DNA from: Sipunculus nudus
Taxonomy: Eukaryota; Annelida; Sipuncula; Golfingiida; Sipunculidae
Length of the DNA: 64,000 nucleotides
NCBI GenBank assembly: GCA_026874595.1
Contig: CM049320.1
Location: 44,404,714 to 44,468,713, forward strand
Direction: 5' to 3'
Shown: one piece after another, positions 36,656 through 46,600 of the stretch
Numbering within the stretch: position 1 is the first letter of the stretch
How the letters are laid out: the number at the start of each line of letters is the position of its first letter
Program-made: the position numbers and the translations under genes
The notes under the pieces: model-generated
The model's input: the letters and a program-made list of their open reading frames with translations, nothing else
Databases searched by the model: none
Told to the model about the DNA's origin: nothing

Positions 36656-37146
36656 ACGGATCTTTTTTTCAAATTTTCATGGTGATAGACATGGGTAAGA
36701 GATTGAAGCCTTCAAATTGAGTCATATAACTTTACCAGGAGAGTTACCTTGATGTTGAATATGCATTTTGGGTGAAAACCACTAAAATCTTTTCCCCCGT
36801 TTTTGTGTCGTCGTATATCCTCATCGGTGCCACTTGGCAACAGTGTGAGTTGTATTATTCAAAAACTAAGAGACAGATTTCTTACATTCTGAGCAAATGC
36901 GTAGGTATGGGTCATAGGTTGAAGCTTAAAACTTCATGGATCATGGCCTTCCTATGAGATTGACCTTAACCTTTGATGTCTGCATTTTTTCTTTCAAATC
37001 TGATGCACAAATCGTTTCAACAAAGTTTTCAGAGAAAAAGAAAAAAAGACCGGTGTCAGTATATGCTTAAGAATTGGACCTGCTGAAAGAGGGTCTACCG
37101 TATGTCAGGGGAAACTATAGCATCTCCGATGCCAGATAAATCTGTC
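36656..37146 (+). mobile_element. Degenerate family B fragment
   Basis: An X-module relic (GGTAAGAGATTGAAGCC, CCTTGATGTTGAATATGC, CAGTGTGAGTTGTATTATTC, GTAGGTATGGGTCATAGG) is followed by a decayed 3' end (TGTCAGGGGAAACTATAGC, GATGCCAGATAAATCTG). It is the most diverged B copy here. Confidence 0.45.
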
Positions 37147-37189
37147 TGTAGTAATGTAACTTTGATATATACACTAGATACAAATATGC

Positions 37190-37745
37190 ACGTAATTCTA
37201 GTAATGTAATTGTTATACATGCAGTAGATCGCAAACACTCTAGACGTAATTCTAGTAATGTAATTGTTATACATGCAGTAGATCACAAACCCTCTGGACG
37301 TAATTCTAGTAATGTAATTGTTATACATGCAGTAGATCACAAACCCTCTGGACGTAATTCTAATAACGTAATTATTATACATGCAGTAGATCACAAACAC
37401 TCTGGACCGAATTCCAGTAATGAAAATGTTTTTCGTGCAGTAGATCACAAACACTCTGGACCGAATTCTAGTAATGAAAATGTTTTACATGCAAGTGGAT
37501 CACAAACCCTCTGGACGTAATTCTAGTTATGTAATTGTTATACATGCAGTAGTTCACAAACCCTCTGGACGTAATTCTAATAACGTAATTATTATACATG
37601 CAGTAGATCATAAACACTCTTGACCGAATTCTAGTAATGAAAATGTTATTCATGCAAGTAGATCACAAACCTCTGGACGTAATTCTAGTTATGTAATTGT
37701 TATGCATGCTGTAGATCACAGAACCCTGGACAGAATTATAGTAAT
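37190..37745. repeat. 54-bp tandem array, about 10 units
   Basis: Unit GTAGATCACAAACCCTCTGG, ACGTAATTCTAGTAATG, TAATTGTTATACATGCA. Because 54 is a multiple of 3, the - strand stays open with an 18-residue period (RITSRGFVIYCMYNNYIT). I read that as a by-product of the array, not a gene. Confidence 0.9.
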
Positions 37746-38629
37746 GTTATTCATGCCAATGTAATTATCAGCGAAAGCTTGCCTGTATTCTCCAGATTTG
37801 GATATTTATTTATTTATAATAATAATAGTGTATGTTATATATCAAGTTGTGTTTCCAGCATTCATATCAAGTTCAGCTGATTATAATTGAGAGCGGCTAT
37901 CAGTTTATTTAGTAAAGGGGAATTCATTTTTTTGTATTTCTTGATTCTCCTTTCCCCCGAAAAAAAACTTATTTATAGTTATATGTAATGCGTGTGGAAA
38001 CTTCCTTAATTTATTGTATATTATTCAAGTAGAATCTGATTATATTGGTTGAGATTACTCTCATCAAGTCAGCGTGACATATGAAAAAGAGAAATATTTC
38101 AATGTCTCGCATTAGTGTAGAATCAGTTGAAAGCGCTAATTTAAAAGCAATGGCCAGTGAATAATTTGCCAGAGTGATGACTTTAGATGGGTAGCAGTAA
38201 TATATGAATGAAATGCATTTTTATAAATAGGTGTTTGTAATATACATACATATGTATTTGTATGAAGTTTTATGTTGCTTCTGTTATGTTGTAATCGCAT
38301 CACTCCCTGCTTATATTAGCCGTTTGCTCCATCAGACCAGTATTGTCTTCACGTAGTGTTTTATATCTTACCTACTCAACAATGTCACAATTATAAGGTA
38401 CAATTAAAATATCATCATGCGCTATTTGTTGCTGTTTTATTTCCGGAGACACTATCTTCGGTCTTCCTGCCTTGTGACTGCAGACCCTCAGTCCACCATT
38501 GAATACACTATAGGTTAATCATGTGGTGCTCCTTACGTGTAGGCTTTTAGCGATCAGCAGTAACACTCGTTCAGTTCAATAGGTTGCAGGATACACGTAC
38601 CAGTGAGAGAAAGTTCTAATACTACATCC
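37746..38629 (+). other. Unassigned sequence
   Basis: AT-rich, without a repeat family, ORF or RNA gene that I can recognise. Confidence 0.35.
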
Positions 38630-39106
38630 AGACATCAGTCATCTGAGCTATAGCGATCACTCTCTGTCCGTCGTCCATCTAGCTGTCCATCCGTCCGTCC
38701 GTTTACCAGGCTTAAATTGTAGCCGCGAGGCCTGGAATCATCTAACTTCACATGCAGGGAGGTCCATGAAAAATCTCCATGGAAACCTGACCTTTAACAT
38801 GCGGTCATCCGTTTGCACGGCACTGATCGTAACCACTCGACCTGGAATCTTCTAACTTGATATCCAGGGAGCCCCATGAAAAATCTCCTTGAACCTGAGA
38901 TTAGGTCACTTGCCTAAATCCTCCGAGCTGACAGGCTCGGAAGTGCCCCCAAGAATAATTAAAAATTTGATACAAAAGCTCCAGTATCTGAACAACTAAT
39001 GCATTGATCGCCATGATTCTTTGCATGCATATTGATCCTGGAGTGTTTCATCAGTTCCGGAAGACTAGTGGCGCCATCTGGATGTTTTCGAATTTTAAGC
39101 ATTTTT

Positions 39107-41132
39107 ATGCCCCCGCCACAAAGTGGCCGTTTTACCCATGTCCGTCATTCCGTCCTTCCGTCATTTCCTGCAGATATTGGCCTAATTTTTAGTGTGTGGG
39201 CAGATATAGACCAGTTACAGATCGAGTTCGCGTTTCGTCCCGGTTGACCTACTTTTGACCGTTTTACGGCTCCTAAACTTAGAAAGTTTCATGAAAAATA
39301 GAAATATTCATGACAGATACACATGTACGGACTTTTTTTCGCAATGCCTGCAGATATTGGCCTGATTTTTGGTGTGTGAGCAGATATAGACCAGTTACAG
39401 ATCGAGTTCGCATTTCGTCCTGGTTGACCTACTTTTGACCGTTTTACGGCTCCTGAACATAGAAAATTTCATGAAAAATATGAAATTTCATGACAAATAC
39501 ACATGTACGGACTTTTTTTCGCAGTGCCTGCAGATATTGGCCTGATTTTTGGTGTGTGGACAGATATAGACCAGTTACAGATCGAGTTCGCGTTTCGTCC
39601 CGGTTGACCTACTTTTGACTGTTTTACGGCTCCTAAACTTAGAAAATTTAATGAAAAATAGAAATATTCATGACAGATACACATGTACGGACTTTTTTTC
39701 GCAATGCCTGCAGATATTGGCCTGATTTTTGGTGTGTGGGCAAATATAGACCAGTTACAGATCAAGTTCGCGTTTCGTCCGGGTTGACCTACTTTTGACC
39801 GTTGTACAAACATAGAAAATTTCATGAAAAATAGAAATATTCATGAAAGATACACATGTACAGACTTTTTTTCGCAATGCCTGCAGATATTGGCCTGATT
39901 TTTGGTGTGTGGGCAGATATAGACCTGTTACAGATCGAGTTCGCGTTTCGTCCTGGTTGACCTACTTTTGACCGTTTTACGGCTCCTGAACATAGAAAAT
40001 TTCATGAAAAATATGAAATATCATGACAAATACACATGTACGGACTTTTTTTCGCAATGCCTGCAGATATTGGCCTGATTTTTTATGTGTGGCCAGATAT
40101 TGACCAGTTACAGATTGAGTTCGCATTTCGTCCTGGTTGACCTACTTTTGACTGTTTTACGGCTCCTGAACATAGAAAATTTCATGTAAAACATAAATTT
40201 TCATGACAAATACACTTGTACAGACTTTTCTTCACAATACCTGCAGATATTGGCCTGATTTTTGGTGTGTGGCCAGATATTGACCAGTTACAGATTGAGT
40301 TCGCATTTCGTCCTGGTTGACCTACTTTTGACTGTTTTACGGCTCCTGAACATAGAAAATTTCATGTAAAACATAAATTTTCATGACAAATACACTTGTA
40401 CAGACTTTTCTTCACAATACCTGCAGATATTGGCCTGATTTTTGGTGTGTGGGCAGATAATGACCAGTTACAGATCAAGTTCACGATTTGTCCCAGTTGA
40501 CCTATTTTTGACCGTTTGACGGTGCTCTAACAAAGAAAATTTCATAAAAAGGTGCATATGTATGGACTTTTTTTCGCAGTGCCTGCAGATACGGGCCTGA
40601 TTTTTGGTGTGTAGGCAGATAATGACCAGTTACAGATCGAGTTCTTGTTTTCTCTCAGTTGACCTACTTTTGACCATTTGACTGCTCCTGAACATAGAAA
40701 GTTTCATGAAAAATATAAATTTTCATAACAAATGCATATGTACTTACTTTTTTTCCTCAATGCCTGCAGATACCACCCTGATTTTTTATGTGTGGGCAGA
40801 TAATGACAGTTACAGATCGAGTTCGCGTTTCATCCCGGTTGACCTACTTTTGATTGTTTTACGGCTCCTAAACATAGAAAATTTCATGAAAGACAGAAAT
40901 TTTTATGGAAAATGCTCATGTATGGACTTTTTTTCACAATGCCTGCATATACTGGCATGATTTTTGGTGTGTTGCTTGATAATGACCCGTTAAAGATCGA
41001 GTTTGCATTTTGCCCTTGTTGACCTACTTTTGACCATACGACACCTTCTGAACTTAAAAAATTTTTCAAAATTTTACAAATGTTTCTAATTTGCCCAAGG
41101 CGGGGGCATTCGTGTCGTTCCGACACATCTAG
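39107..41132 (+). mobile_element. Family F element (about 2.03 kb), tandem 180-bp modules, Helentron-like
   Basis: 5' ATGCCCCCGCCACAAAGTGG (with GCCAC-AAA-GTGGC hairpin), then about ten modules of 162-180 bp (CCTGCAGATATTGGCCTGAT, GGTTGACCTACTTTTGACC, TTTTACGGCTCCTGAAC; starts at 39348, 39528, 39708, then 39881, 40061, 40241 and 40421). The 3' end is GGCGGGGGCAT (inverted to the 5' end), hairpin GTGTCGTTCCGACAC (41112-41126), AT and CTAG (41129-41132), then TTTT. No protein is encoded; open stretches simply follow the modules. Confidence 0.68.
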
Positions 41133-41301
41133 TTTTCTCTATTTTTGAGACCATGAGAAGTCTCCTTGAAAACCTGTAATGAGGTCTGTTACCAATATTT
41201 TCCGAGCTATGGGTGTTTATAAGCACCCCCCCCCTAGAATTATTGAAAATTTGATACCAAAGCAGGGCACAAATCATAACCATTGGACCTAAAATCTTCT
41301 A

Positions 41302-43277
41302 CAGGGTTCGTACGCACCTTGAAAACCTTGAAAAGTGCTTGAATTTAGTCATTTCAATTTCAAGGGCTTGAAAAGTGCTTAAAAAGAGAGAGTGGTTTGG
41401 AAAAGTGCTTGAAAAATAAAATTTTGTGAAAGAGTTTGGTGTATGTTGTGTATAAGCATACCTGGTATTTTAATATCGACTTTCGGGCATCTCTACGTCA
41501 ATCAAATGTATGAAATAGAATTAACCCAATCGTGGATGAATGAGACCGGGCAGTGAAAGTGACGATGTAACAAGTTAACATACGAGGGTAATAACCATGT
41601 TTATTATCAAATAGTAAGTGAGCTGCTTTACTGGAAAGATCGTGGAGATTTCCCCCGAGGTACGTATAAAAGCTCTTTAATTGAAAACTCAATCCACGCT
41701 AGGCGAGTTCACGTAATTATTTTCGCAAGATTTATAATTTAAATTTTAAAGTAATACTACAGAGATTACTAATATATCTATTGAGAAGATCTGTCCAAAG
41801 GAAATAATTATCTGGGAACAAACCAGGGGAATAAAATGTGTGAAAAATACGTGATGGGAACAATTCGAATCTGAGGGATAATAATAATATAAAACTAATT
41901 CGCTCAGTAGAATATGTCGTTTAAATCAAGTTAACTTTACGTTTTACATTGGTAACTCGGCGATAATAATTATATCAGAGGGGTCATATTTCCCCAACGA
42001 ACCCAATCCGACTTTGTTTTGGTTAAAGATTGTTCAGTTTATCCAAGGGTTGCGTGTTTTTTATCTTCGTACCTGCGCATTTCACGTGTACGCGCTGTGA
42101 TCGCCATTTGTTAGCTCCATAAGACCACTGATCAGCGAAATACAGTTTACACGCGGGGTCAATCCAATTCAGGATAAATACTGTTTGTCCGAAATAGGTT
42201 AAGGTGTTTGGCAGGTGCAGATGTATATTCACATACTCTGGCGTCAGTTTGTAAAAGGCTGGGATCCATTGGGTAAATCACATTTTTGTTGCGATGTGAT
42301 AGCCGTTTGTAAGCGAAGTACGCTGGCAGTTTAAAGAGTGATCAGCGACATATACAATTTCCAGCATCGGCCCCCTCCCTGCCCTGCATAACGATTGCAT
42401 AAAGGTCGCAAACAAAGAGTTTTTTTTTTAAATAAGATTTCACATTTTTAGTTTTAATCAAATGTTGGACATGTTTGAATAGAAATCTGGCTGCGTCTGT
42501 GATCGTTAGATAACGACCTTCACGGATGTTGCCCGGCCATTTGTTGACACGTGCGGACAGTGACTTGGCGGTAAACGGCAGAAACCTTGTGCACGACAAG
42601 GTCGCCATATCAAACGTGCTGATACGAAGTTTGACTAGTATTGTTTTGAATAATTTGATAATACTATACCAAAATATCGTATAAGGGTAACATATTACAG
42701 GCTTTTATTTTTATTTTTGCCGTTGAAAACTTGAATGAATACCCCCCACGATCGCCGAACTGTCAGAGTTTCTGCCGGAGCATATAATTTGCTAAAGTTT
42801 GAGCTAGTCGGCAAATCAGAGATCCCTATTCAAGATATTATAGGTTTTAGACCCTCGTTATCAGATTAGTTAAATCTGTCAAGGTCATGCCAAAGATGAG
42901 TGATCATTTTGAATGTAAAGTTAAAACAATGGGCCGCTGTGTATTAAACCGCGACTGGCTATACCGAAGGGTATTTCACAAGCGCTTCAATTGCTATTAG
43001 TGTAGATTTCGGCTAAATTTGTTATTTTCTGAGTCATTTCCTTATAACTATTACTTATTTTACATTTCCTAGCCTTTTTTATCACACTATATGGTCCATC
43101 TCATTATAAATATTATTTTGCATTTTGTGTTTCAAGCCTTTCGATGTCGGCAACATGCATGGGTGAAGGTGCACTGACCGTCCATAAATGTTGATGTCCT
43201 TGAAAATACTTTTCAGGTCCTTGAAAAGTGCTTGAAAAGTGCTTGAAATTTTTCTCATGATAAGTGTACGAACCCTG
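41302..43277. mobile_element. TIR DNA element (1976 bp) with 5-bp target duplication, superfamily unassigned
   Basis: Ends CAGGGTTCGTACGCACCTTG and GTGTACGAACCCTG are inverted repeats over the first 12 bp. TTCTA flanks it on both sides (41297-41301 and 43278-43282), and removing it restores the family G text AATCTTCTAACTTGACATCC. Near both ends CTTGAAAAGTGCTTGAA is repeated in direct orientation. Internal - strand ORFs (41498-41692, 42342-42608) have no recognisable transposase motif. Confidence 0.75.
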
Positions 43278-43612
43278 TTCTAACTTGACATCCTGAGGGT
43301 TTCTCAAAAGTTCTCAGAACCCTGAAGTTAGGTCACTGTGACCTTTATTCTAAGTTACGTAAGTTAAGTTTTATTTTAAGTTGCGGGCATAGTTTCCATA
43401 AATAATGCAAAATACACACAAATTTCCAGATTCCTTAGGAACGGCTAAATGGATTGTCATCAAATTTTGTGCGGTCATGGGTCGTGATGAACTTGAATGA
43501 AGCTAATATGCAAGAACGATGAGGCCACCTACATTATCTTAATTAGTTGCCTGTGCAAGGACATTTTGTCAACATGTCAGTCGGCTGAGCGTCATGAACC
43601 ATTGGTCACTTG

Positions 43613-43879
43613 TTAGACTTAAAATCCCTTAATTGTTTCAGTATAATTAGGCATATGAAGGAATAAATGATTAGCTGTGCAACTGATTTTCTTAAAATGA
43701 AATAAAATTCCAGAACTTTGGTCCCAAGTTTTTCATATTGTAATTTATATAAATCAAATTACAAAAAAAAATCCAAATGTGATACAAATTTGGCTCTAAC
43801 ACGAACAAGCATTCACTGACACGTTTTATAAACTTATTTATTTTACATGGATTGTACAACTAGCTAAAGTAAATATTTA
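43613..43879 (+). other. Unassigned short AT-rich spacer
   Basis: Nothing recognisable between the G element and the SINE-like copy. Confidence 0.3.
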
Positions 43880-44048
43880 ATAAGACGAGGCACACTCCAT
43901 GGCTCGGATAGTGGCAATCGGTAGTGTGTAGAGGTGGAAGAAACCAGAGGACCCGGAGAAAACCACCGAACGTTGACATGGCAAATGAGGGGATCGAACC
44001 CGGGTTGCCAGCGGAGACAGCTGAGCGTTTTACCATTGGCACGTTTTC
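43880..44048 (-). mobile_element. tRNA-derived SINE-like copy
   Basis: On the - strand there is an RNA polymerase III B-box-like GGTTCGATCCC (within CCCGGGTTCGATCCCC, near 43988-44003) preceded by a weak A-box-like GCCAATGGTAAAACGCTC. Downstream, GGTTTTCTCCGGGTCCTCTG and GGTTTCTTCCACC resemble the conserved central segment of several animal SINEs. No intact tRNA cloverleaf was seen, so it is not called as a tRNA gene. Confidence 0.5.
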
Positions 44049-44440
44049 ACCAACCGCCGAGCTTATGCGATGGCGCGGAGTGGTCCGTCTTACGTACGTA
44101 AACCAAGACTATCTCAGGAACAGCAGGCGCTAGCAGCACCAAAGGTTATGCAACAATGAGTCTCATGTCAAATGTTGTGGGATTGGGATAAATTTTGGGA
44201 CCATCAGCATCGAGTTGCATTTTATGAAGGGAAAGCCAGAAAATGTTTAAAAATCGTCTTCTCTGAAAATATTCAGCCGAATTGTTCAATATTTCACAGA
44301 AATAATCCTGAAACAAGGTCTCTCAGATTGTTCAAATGGTTCCTGTTTGGTTATTTTTGGATGAGTTACAGGAAGCTGAACATAGTCATTTGACTAATTA
44401 AGCATACCAACATTGATGTTCGTCCTTCACTTTGCGAAGA
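44049..44440 (+). mobile_element. Diverged family A fragment
   Basis: GCCGAGCTTATGCGATGGCG, ACGTAAACCAAGACTATCTC, GGAACAGCAGGCGCTAGCAG and ATATTTCACAGAAATAATCC keep the family A order but with many substitutions. Confidence 0.5.
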
Positions 44441-44469
44441 TGACCATGATGATCACGGTTTTTTAGCTG

Positions 44470-46330
44470 ATCTAAGTGTGTGTCCGGAGATGACCTGTCA
44501 AGCCAACAGAACCTCCCACATGTTGAACACGTGATCGGTGTTTGCTTTTGAGTTAGTTGCCATCATCGCCTGGCGGACCTCGCGTTTCCTCCTGACTCCG
44601 CTAGTCATGCTAACCGAGCGTCTACTGCAACTCTGTGTGCAGCTACACGCCATGCTGTTCGTTCCTGACTTTCCCACGTATACGTGTTGGTGGATAGTTT
44701 TTTTTTCCAGCGATGCTTTCAGACTGTCCATGTAGCGCCTCTGCTGACCTCTGATGGATGTTGTACCAGTTCTTCATACAAAAGTTGTTTTGGGAGTCTT
44801 GTATCTGGCATGCGGCAAACGCCATCTGCCCAGCGAACCTGGGATCAATGCAAGATCATGTGGATTGGTGGGAGGTTTAAAACGTGTCCAACGAACCTGG
44901 GATCGGTGCAAGATGGTGTAGATTGATTGATATGGAAGGTTTAGTACGTGTTAGGACCTCATTGTCTGGAACTTTATCCTGACATCTAATGTTCATCAGT
45001 CGACGAAGACAGGTCAAGTGAAAGTGGTTCAGTTGTTTGGCATGTCTTGAATAGGCAGTCCACGTCTGACGGCCATACAGCAGGTTAGTGACAACTGTCT
45101 TGTAGACCTGGATCTTGGTTTCAAGATGGATGCGATCCCAGACGCGGAGTCTACCAAAAGCAACGCTGGCTTTTGTTGCGCTGCTGTTGACCTCGTCACC
45201 TATGTTTACCGTCTTTGACAATGTGCTGCCCAGATATGTGATGCACCGTGATGGCAGATTCATCATATTGCTTTCCTGGCGCTGGTTGTCGCATCACTTC
45301 AGTCTTCTTTATGCTTATGGTAAGCCCGAAGTTGTTACATGCACGGGAAAACTGGTCCATGTTGTGCTGCATATCTGATTCCGAAGATGCAAACAGTGAT
45401 GGAGCTAGAACCCAGCCTTGTTTTACGCCGTTCCTCACTTGGAAGTGGGAAGATGTCTCACCATCATCGAGGACGCGCGCCATCATGCGCTCGTAAAACT
45501 GGCGAATGATGGAGATGAACCAATCAGGACATTTCTGGTAGAAGACCGTCTTCCAGGTGCAGAAGGAGGCGATTGAGAAGCAGGTTCTTTCCGGTAATGC
45601 TGAGCGAAGAAATCCCTCCGTGATTATCATAGCTCTTCTGTTTCCTTTGCTCTTGTATAGGTGGAAAATTGAAACGTCTTTAATTTCTTGTGGCAGTGTT
45701 CTTTCTTCCCAAAAGGAAGGACAAGAACAGCTCATGGAGTTTCTGTGTCAATGTGGGTCCGCCGGCCTTGTATATGTTTAGCAGGAAAGGCATCGTGGGG
45801 CTTTACCACATGAGAGCTGTCCACTTCTTGGACAGAGGGTATGTTTGCGAGTGCATAATTTGTTTCTGTTGGGGGCCGGCGAGCTATTGCATCGTCATTA
45901 ATGAGCAGGGACAATTCAGAACGGACATAAAGTGCTCTACCCGCCGGTCCAGGATCTTAGCACGCTCAGTGATCAAGGCTGATCCATCAGCGCTCCGGAG
46001 AGGAGATGTGCCAGAAGACTGCGGTCCATACACAGCTTTGATAGCGTCATAGAATTTCTTAGAGTCATGCATGTCCGCACATCCCTATATCTCTGCTGAT
46101 CTGTCTCTAAGCCAGGTATCTTGCATTTTGTGCAGTTTGGTCTAGACCACCCGGCGTATGTTTGTGAAGGCCGCTTTCTTTGAGGTTCAGGTTGGCTCCT
46201 GTTGATAAACAAGGTGAAGCCTGTGTTTCTATGAGAGGAGCTTTTGTATCTGGTCATCGTTCTTATCAAACCAGTCCTGGTGCCTCTTAGTTGTTGACCC
46301 AGGGACATCCAGTGAGGTTGAGTGGACTAC
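44470..46330 (-). pseudogene. Dead RTE-type non-LTR retrotransposon (reverse transcriptase relic)
   Basis: Read on the - strand, fragments follow the order of an RTE-like ORF2: DSKKFYDAIKAVYGPQSSG (near 46066), a RT lead-in (NDDAIAR..P..TN; near 45895), FHLYKSKGNRRA (near 45670), CPDWFISIIRQF with MARVLDDGETSSHF and NGVKQGWVLAPSLF (45530-45390), FGLTISIKKTEVM (45345-45290), TYLGSTLSKTVNIGDEVNSS and NLLYGRQTWTAYSRH (45240-45050), then a C-terminal remnant (RRYMDSLKASLE-like, near 44730). At least five frameshifts separate them. Two stretches that carry catalytic aspartates in intact relatives are absent: one after GNRRA and one right after LAPSLF at about 45390. The copy cannot be active. Confidence 0.75.
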
Positions 46331-46600
46331 ATCTCTACACGCTGCCCAGTCTTCCTCGACATATTAAGGAAAACCCTCAATTTTTCATTAAAACCCAATG
46401 TCACACTTCAAGACTGCCTAATATTAAAATATATTTAATATGAATATCCCTATCTACATTTCCTATGTGCATACCAGTAATTAGGTCAGTTTTATGTTAT
46501 TTCTTGAAGTTATGGGCCTGAACATAATGCACTTTGTATAAAATCAGGAAAGATATTTACTCACATAACATGAGAAATGTTGAGACTTTATGAGACTTTA
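46331..46600 (+). mobile_element. Family G fragment
   Basis: GACATATTAAGGAAAACCCT, CACTTCAAGACTGCCTAATA and GGCCTGAACATAATGCACTT match the G copy at 4308-4560. It lies between the RTE relic and an A copy. Confidence 0.5.

Larger units (their letters stand above)
38630..43612 (+). mobile_element. Family G element, copy 6 (5' end truncated), with nested F and a TIR element
   Basis: The first preserved text is CATCAGTCATCTGAGCTATA (right arm of the 5' palindrome), then (GTCC)n and modules with TGGAATCATCTAACTTCACA. F interrupts it at 39107-41132 and a second insertion lies at 41302-43277. The 3' end is GTCGGCTGAGCGTCATGAAC then CATTGGTCACTTG. Confidence 0.55.

Noticed and set aside
37095-37653. 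- strand open frames with an 18-residue period
   Set aside because: The 54-bp tandem array is a multiple of three, so an open frame persists without selection. There is no known protein repeat of this form and no splice or start context.
39032-39825. Open frames up to 118 codons in the family F modules
   Set aside because: They repeat every 180 bp (a multiple of three) with the module, so openness is a by-product.
42342-42608. - strand 88-codon frame inside the TIR element as a possible transposase remnant
   Set aside because: No catalytic or DNA-binding motif could be recognised, so I left it unnamed. It might be a decayed fragment, but the sequence does not show it.
43984-44040. A tRNA gene on the - strand around the GGTTCGATCCC box
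   Set aside because: No acceptor stem or anticodon arm can be folded, and the flanking SINE core explains the B-box.
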